Positions 13,091 to 15,907 of a DNA stretch of 15,907 bases are shown here, piece by piece. The DNA comes from Desulfobacteria bacterium (lineage in GTDB: Bacteria > Desulfobacterota > Desulfobacteria > Desulfobacterales > C00003060), in contig JAQYWL010000483.1 in assembly GCA_030145035.1 (NCBI GenBank), positions 1 through 15,907 of the forward strand, read 5' to 3'. The translations under genes and the position numbers were made by a program. Each line of letters starts with the position of its first letter. The stretch's first letter is position 1. The notes beneath the pieces were generated by a model. The model saw only the letters and a list, made by a program, of their open reading frames with translations. It did no database searches and was not told the DNA's origin.

Positions 13091-14326
13091 ATGGATATAC
13101 CAAGAATCACAGACCGTATCATCGAGATATCTCTTATCGCACTACTTGTTTTCACTCCGCTTGCCCGGGGTACGGTCCAGGTATGGGCGGTATCGGTCGC
13201 GCATTTTATCACCCTGGTCATGCTCACCGCCTATCTGGTGCGGATCATCTTTGATGCCCAATTCCGGTGGGTGAGGACGCCCCTCGATCTTCCGCTGATC
13301 GCTCTTTTTGTTCTTGCCGTTATCTCGTCCTTTTCTTCCATCGAGGTGTATGCCAGTCTTCATGCCCTTATGAAACTTGCTAATCATATCATCCTCTATT
13401 TCATCATCGTTAACACCATAAGGCAACGGGATCGGGTGCGGCGCGTGGCCTATACCATCGCCATTGTAGGGAGCTTTCTCGCCCTTTTCGGCATGATCAA
13501 ATACCTGGCTGAAATTTCCCCGCCCTGGTGGGACTATGACGTAAAATGTAATGGGGTGGTGGCTACGTTTGGAAACAGGAACCACCTGGCCGGATACGTG
13601 GAGATGGCCATTCCGATAACGATCGGCCTGCTGATAGCAGCAAGAAAGGGTTGGGCAAAAGCGCTGTTCGCTTTTGCCTTGTTTTCCTTATGTATTGCTT
13701 TGACATTATCATTGTCCCGTGGTGGGTGGATGTCCGGAATCTTTGCCCTTAGCTTTATGTTTATTATCTATCTTCTAAGAAGTAAGAGAAAATATAGAGG
13801 CATGATGGTTACTGCGGTGGCAGTGACAACGGTTGTGGTTCTGACCATCCTGGCCAGCACACCGGTGATAGAACGACTGGAGACGTTAACTCGCGGTCAG
13901 GATCTGCTCAGCTCACAGGCCAGGACGGCCGTCTGTGCAAGGACTATCGACCTCATTCGTGACCATCCGTTCCTTGGGACAGGGCCGGGGACCTTTCCCA
14001 CTGCCTTTACGCCTTACCGGCCCGCGGGCGTGAACGCAAGATTTCTCCGTACCCACAACGATTATCTGCATTTTGTCTCAGAGACCGGCATCTTAACGGC
14101 CGGGATCATTTTGTGGTTAATGATTGCGACCTTTTGGACCGGCATCCGAAAGATCATGGCCGCCAACAGCCGGCTAACCCTGGGAATAACCCTTGGCTCA
14201 CTCAGCAGCATCGTGGCTATCACCGGGCACAGTGTGGTAGATTTCAATCTCCACATCATGGCAAATGCCATCCTGTTTACGGTTCTGGCAGGGCTGCTTA
14301 TGGCAGTGATTCCCCCCCCTAAATGA
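13091..14326 (+). CDS. O-antigen polymerase/ligase family membrane protein (Wzy/WaaL-like)
   Basis: Polytopic inner-membrane protein, 411 residues with about 11-12 hydrophobic segments, of the Wzy_C (PF04932) type that polymerises or ligates lipid-linked glycans in the periplasm. Family-typical motifs: FGNRNHLAGY (160-169), SLSRGGW (207-213), and the large periplasmic loop with RTAVCARTIDLIRDHPFLG (278-296), GPGTF and RTHNDYLHFVSETG (320-333). GHSVVDFNLH (379-388) is near the end. Loop Arg and His residues are thought to bind pyrophosphate-linked substrate. Polymerase and ligase cannot be told apart by sequence; the nearby co-polymerase and OPX genes favour polymerase. The gene is separated from the export operon by a minus-strand gene and a MITE-like element. 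The start has only a weak site (AAGGA at a distance). Confidence 0.9.
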   Translation: MDIPRITDRIIEISLIALLVFTPLARGTVQVWAVSVAHFITLVMLTAYLVRIIFDAQFRWVRTPLDLPLIALFVLAVISSFSSIEVYASLHALMKLANHIILYFIIVNTIRQRDRVRRVAYTIAIVGSFLALFGMIKYLAEISPPWWDYDVKCNGVVATFGNRNHLAGYVEMAIPITIGLLIAARKGWAKALFAFALFSLCIALTLSLSRGGWMSGIFALSFMFIIYLLRSKRKYRGMMVTAVAVTTVVVLTILASTPVIERLETLTRGQDLLSSQARTAVCARTIDLIRDHPFLGTGPGTFPTAFTPYRPAGVNARFLRTHNDYLHFVSETGILTAGIILWLMIATFWTGIRKIMAANSRLTLGITLGSLSSIVAITGHSVVDFNLHIMANAILFTVLAGLLMAVIPPPK

Positions 14327-14331
14327 TCCTT

Positions 14332-14348
14332 CCCGGTATTTAACCGGG
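14332..14348 (+). terminator. Possible terminator hairpin after the Wzy-like gene
   Basis: CCCGGT-ATTTA-ACCGGG forms a perfect 6-bp stem six bases after the stop, followed by ATTTATCC rather than a run of T. Weak intrinsic terminator or simple 3' hairpin. Confidence 0.4.
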
Positions 14349-14373
14349 ATTTATCCAGTTCCTCAGGAAAACC

Positions 14374-14412
14374 TTGACATAATGACCATATTGCTGTACG
14401 TTTAGATGTACA
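14374..14412 (+). promoter_or_regulatory. Promoter/operator of the Phd/YefM-RelE module
   Basis: TTGACA (14374-14379) precedes, at 17 bases, a weak -10 TACGTT (14397-14402). TGTAC (14395-14399) and GTACA (14408-14412) form an inverted repeat with an 8-base spacer over the -10 region. YefM-type antitoxins are known to bind TGTACA-core palindromes, so autorepression here is plausible. Confidence 0.5.
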
Positions 14413-14433
14413 ATAATCGAAGGGAGAAAAAAG

Positions 14434-14697
14434 ATGCAAAAGCTAACTATAACCGAAGCAAGAAATAAGTTTATGAAGCTTCCTGATAAAACCGCAGATA
14501 ATCAGATTATTGCCGTTACCCGAAGGAATAAAGAAGTTATGGCCCTTATGAGTTGGGAATTGTACGAGGGTTTATTGGAAACTATGGAGATATTGGCTGA
14601 TCCGGAATTCATGGGGAACATAAAGAAGGGGATAGAAGAGATAAAATCCGGTAAAACTTATACCATTGAGGAATCGCGTAAAAGGTTGGGACTGTGA
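14434..14697 (+). CDS. Phd/YefM family antitoxin
   Basis: An 87-residue antitoxin and DNA-binding autorepressor. The N-terminal ITEARNKFMKL (6-16) and VTRRNKEVMALMSWELYEGL (28-47) are the Phd/YefM dimerisation fold. The acidic, helical C-terminus (48-87; EILADPEFM, GIEEIKSGKTYTIEE) would wrap the toxin. The start has GGGAG 7 bases upstream. The stop overlaps the toxin's GTG by 4 nt (GTGA), giving translational coupling. An inverted repeat over the promoter supports autoregulation. Confidence 0.93.
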   Translation: MQKLTITEARNKFMKLPDKTADNQIIAVTRRNKEVMALMSWELYEGLLETMEILADPEFMGNIKKGIEEIKSGKTYTIEESRKRLGL

Positions 14698-15017
14698 CAT
14701 ACAAGGTGGAAATAACGGATGTATGTCTTTCGCTTATCGAAAAGATACCTGACAAAAGAATTCAATCAATAATCATGGATCGGATCGAGGCACTGAAGAC
14801 AAGCCCTGAAAAACAGGGAAAAATATTAGTGAAGAAACTGGCCGGCTTTCGTTCGATATATGTGGCCGGAAGATACCGTGTTATTTATAAAATCGATGAC
14901 GATTCTACTGTTGTTTGGGTCGTAGCCGCAGGTATTAGAAAAGAAGGCGATCAAAAGGATATTTATAAAGTTGCCAAAAGGTTGTTGAAATTAGGCTTGT
15001 TAGATTATGAAATTTGA
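14694..15017 (+). CDS. RelE/ParE superfamily toxin
   Basis: A 107-residue partner of the preceding antitoxin, starting at GTG within the antitoxin stop. RelE-fold features are the N-terminal YKVEITDVCLSLIEKIPDK, a helical hairpin to residue 40, KKLAGFRSIYVAGRYRVIYKI (48-68) with Arg residues typical of the catalytic sheet, and GIRKEGDQKDIYKVAKRL (80-97). The GIRKEGDKxDIYxxA ending is characteristic of a RelE branch found with Phd-type antitoxins. Ribosome-dependent mRNA cleavage is the expected activity, though gyrase poisoning (ParE type) cannot be excluded from sequence alone. Confidence 0.88.
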   Translation: MTYKVEITDVCLSLIEKIPDKRIQSIIMDRIEALKTSPEKQGKILVKKLAGFRSIYVAGRYRVIYKIDDDSTVVWVVAAGIRKEGDQKDIYKVAKRLLKLGLLDYEI

Positions 15018-15191
15018 GATTTCAAGATAATCAAGAACTTCCTCCTGTGCTTTTCGCTTTTCGCTATGCTCGTTTAACAAATAACAAATAACTTTACTCT
15101 CCACCCTATGCGCTGCCCGCTCTGCCTATCCAACTATAAAGCTACCAGCGTTACTTTTGACCCCAAATCTTTCGGCTATCATGTATACATC
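15018..15191. other. Spacer between the two toxin-antitoxin modules with possible gene remnant
   Basis: Contains a small hairpin GAAAT-TTGAG-ATTTC over the RelE stop, AACAAAT heptamers (15076-15089) and a 52-codon open frame from ATG 15108 to TAA 15266 that begins MRCPLC. The CxxC start resembles the N-terminus of zinc-binding enzymes and may be the 5' remnant of a gene cut off by arrival of the second module, but no downstream part or ribosome binding site exists. The palindrome ATGTATACAT (15181-15190) abuts the next promoter. Confidence 0.35.
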
Positions 15192-15226
15192 TTGACAATT
15201 GTTCCTGATGGGTGTATATTGGGAAC
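15192..15226 (+). promoter_or_regulatory. Strong sigma-70 promoter with operator-like repeats for the second TA module
   Basis: TTGACA (15192-15197), a 17-base spacer and TATATT (15215-15220). GTTCC (15201-15205) and GGAAC (15222-15226) form an inverted repeat across the promoter, and ATGTATACAT lies immediately upstream. Either could be the site bound by the ribbon-helix-helix antitoxin. Confidence 0.6.
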
Positions 15227-15247
15227 ATCACAACGGGGAGGGATATC

Positions 15248-15505
15248 ATGCCTAAGACACGTTTAAATATCAGCCTTGATCAGGATTTGGTGGATTTTGT
15301 CAAGGTATACGTTCAAGAGAATCGAACAACAGTCGCCGATGTTGTTACGCAATTTATCCTCGCACTCAAACGGCAAGCACAAGGAGATAGCATGGAGATC
15401 ATACTTTCCAATCCTGATTTCCACAAAGCACTACTCGATATACAGTCCCGGCTCCGCAATGGAACGGCCAAATGGCATACCTTTGAGGAAGTTTTTGCTG
15501 GCTGA
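15248..15505 (+). CDS. Ribbon-helix-helix (DUF6364-like) antitoxin
   Basis: 85 residues. ATG 15248 is chosen because GGGGAGGG lies five bases upstream; a longer frame from 15212 would begin inside the promoter. The beta-strand TRLNISL (4-10), helix DQDLVDFVKVYVQE and second helix TTVADVVTQFILALKR (27-42) are the RHH fold, which binds operator DNA as a dimer. The C-terminal part, NPDFHKALLDIQSRLRNG and FEEVFAG, is the expected toxin-binding tail. The stop overlaps the toxin start by one base (TGATG). Confidence 0.85.
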   Translation: MPKTRLNISLDQDLVDFVKVYVQENRTTVADVVTQFILALKRQAQGDSMEIILSNPDFHKALLDIQSRLRNGTAKWHTFEEVFAG

Positions 15506-15819
15506 TGAAAGCAGAATTTGAAAAGGCATTCTTGAAAGGTGTCAAGAAACATGCCGGCATAAAAAAGCAGATTGAACAGAAAGTTCGCCAGGTTATGGAG
15601 CATCCAGTTGAACTTGGCGAACCTCTAAAGGGTAACTTGAGAGGGTTTTATTCTTGCCCGATCAAACGTAACTTCATCATAATCTACCTGTATTGTGCTG
15701 CATGTCGAAAAAAGGGAGACGCTGAATTTGTTGCCTGTTCCGATTGTTCCGCAACATCTGACGAAACCATTAAGTTTGTACTGTTGGGACCCCATGATGA
15801 AGTCTACAACATTAAATGA
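15505..15819 (+). CDS. RelE/YafQ-like toxin with a CxxC-x10-CxxC cluster
   Basis: 104 residues. The N-terminal helices are basic. HPVELGEPLKGNLRGFYSCP (33-52) and NFIIIYLY (56-63) match RelE/YafQ-fold core strands, and GPHDEVY (95-101) keeps the His of the YafQ catalytic site. Between strands lies CAAC (64-67), ten residues, then CSDC (78-81), a probable zinc-knuckle hairpin not present in E. coli YafQ. Position after an RHH antitoxin, with overlapping stop and start, supports a type II toxin. mRNA cleavage on the ribosome is the likely activity; the metal site is inference. Confidence 0.85.
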   Translation: MKAEFEKAFLKGVKKHAGIKKQIEQKVRQVMEHPVELGEPLKGNLRGFYSCPIKRNFIIIYLYCAACRKKGDAEFVACSDCSATSDETIKFVLLGPHDEVYNIK

Positions 15820-15907
15820 TTCCTATTGTTGCAAGAATCGGGGACTGTTCAATGATAAAGAAGTATATGAGTATTTACTATAAGGTCAGAAGGTAACAAC
15901 GTCCCTC
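15820..15907. other. Window-edge tail, nothing recognised
   Basis: AT-rich stretch after the last toxin gene. A short inverted repeat GATTC/GAATC is the only structure seen; it has no T-tract. Confidence 0.4.

Noticed and set aside
14697..14940. Assigning the first toxin as ParE (gyrase poison) rather than RelE
   Set aside because: Sequence features are shared by both branches; the Phd-type partner and GIRKEGDQKDIY ending favour RelE, so only the superfamily name is used.

Overview
The window looks like a chromosomal segment of a Desulfobacterota (deltaproteobacterial) genome. The gene types and the repeat-rich intergenic DNA suggest this: heptanucleotide tracts, a GTCATTTCGAGC-type repeat, a CCCTCTCCC/GGGAGAGGG palindrome and a MITE-like element ending in TTCGTAAAAACTC. 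The taxon is an inference from style, because no rRNA or marker gene is present.

Layout. Positions 44-3429 hold housekeeping genes: nadC (NAD synthesis), a stand-alone ketoacyl-ACP-synthase-III-like enzyme, and a divergently oriented proC (proline synthesis). Positions 3630-11636 hold a polysaccharide export and chain-length operon, all on the + strand. In order it encodes a secreted Ala-rich repeat protein, an outer-membrane beta-barrel, a short polysaccharide-export (OPX/Wza-like) protein, a Wzz/GNVR co-polymerase, a tyrosine (BY) kinase and a membrane-anchored TPR protein. A Wzy/WaaL-like O-antigen polymerase or ligase follows at 13091-14326. Between them, on the - strand and visibly AT-richer, lies a coiled-coil plus LytR_C-type gene. 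An in-frame TAA separates it from a lipoprotein signal peptide just upstream. Positions 14374-15819 hold two tandem type II toxin-antitoxin modules: Phd/YefM with RelE/ParE, then ribbon-helix-helix with a YafQ-like toxin carrying a CxxC/CxxC cluster.

How the genes may work together. The co-polymerase and BY-kinase overlap by 4 nt and would control chain length in the inner membrane. The OPX protein lacks the C-terminal helix with which Wza crosses the outer membrane, so the adjacent beta-barrel is the natural candidate for the outer-membrane pore. The Wzy-like protein would polymerise or ligate the chain. No glycosyltransferase or flippase is in the window, so sugar assembly must be encoded elsewhere.

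The most unusual observations are as follows. (1) A domain of about 165 residues is inserted between Walker A' and Walker B of the BY-kinase. It resembles DUF4388/PATAN followed by two 24-residue MshEN-like c-di-GMP-binding motifs with the canonical 5-residue spacer. (2) A dispersed repeat of two conserved 17-mers always separated by exactly 30 unrelated bases occurs three times; one copy sits inside another dispersed repeat. (3) A lipoprotein/LytR_C reading frame is split by a single TAA. (4) A palindrome able to fold into a perfect three-way junction is nested in a MITE-like element. (5) Heptamer repeats of unrelated sequence run across several gene starts and stops.
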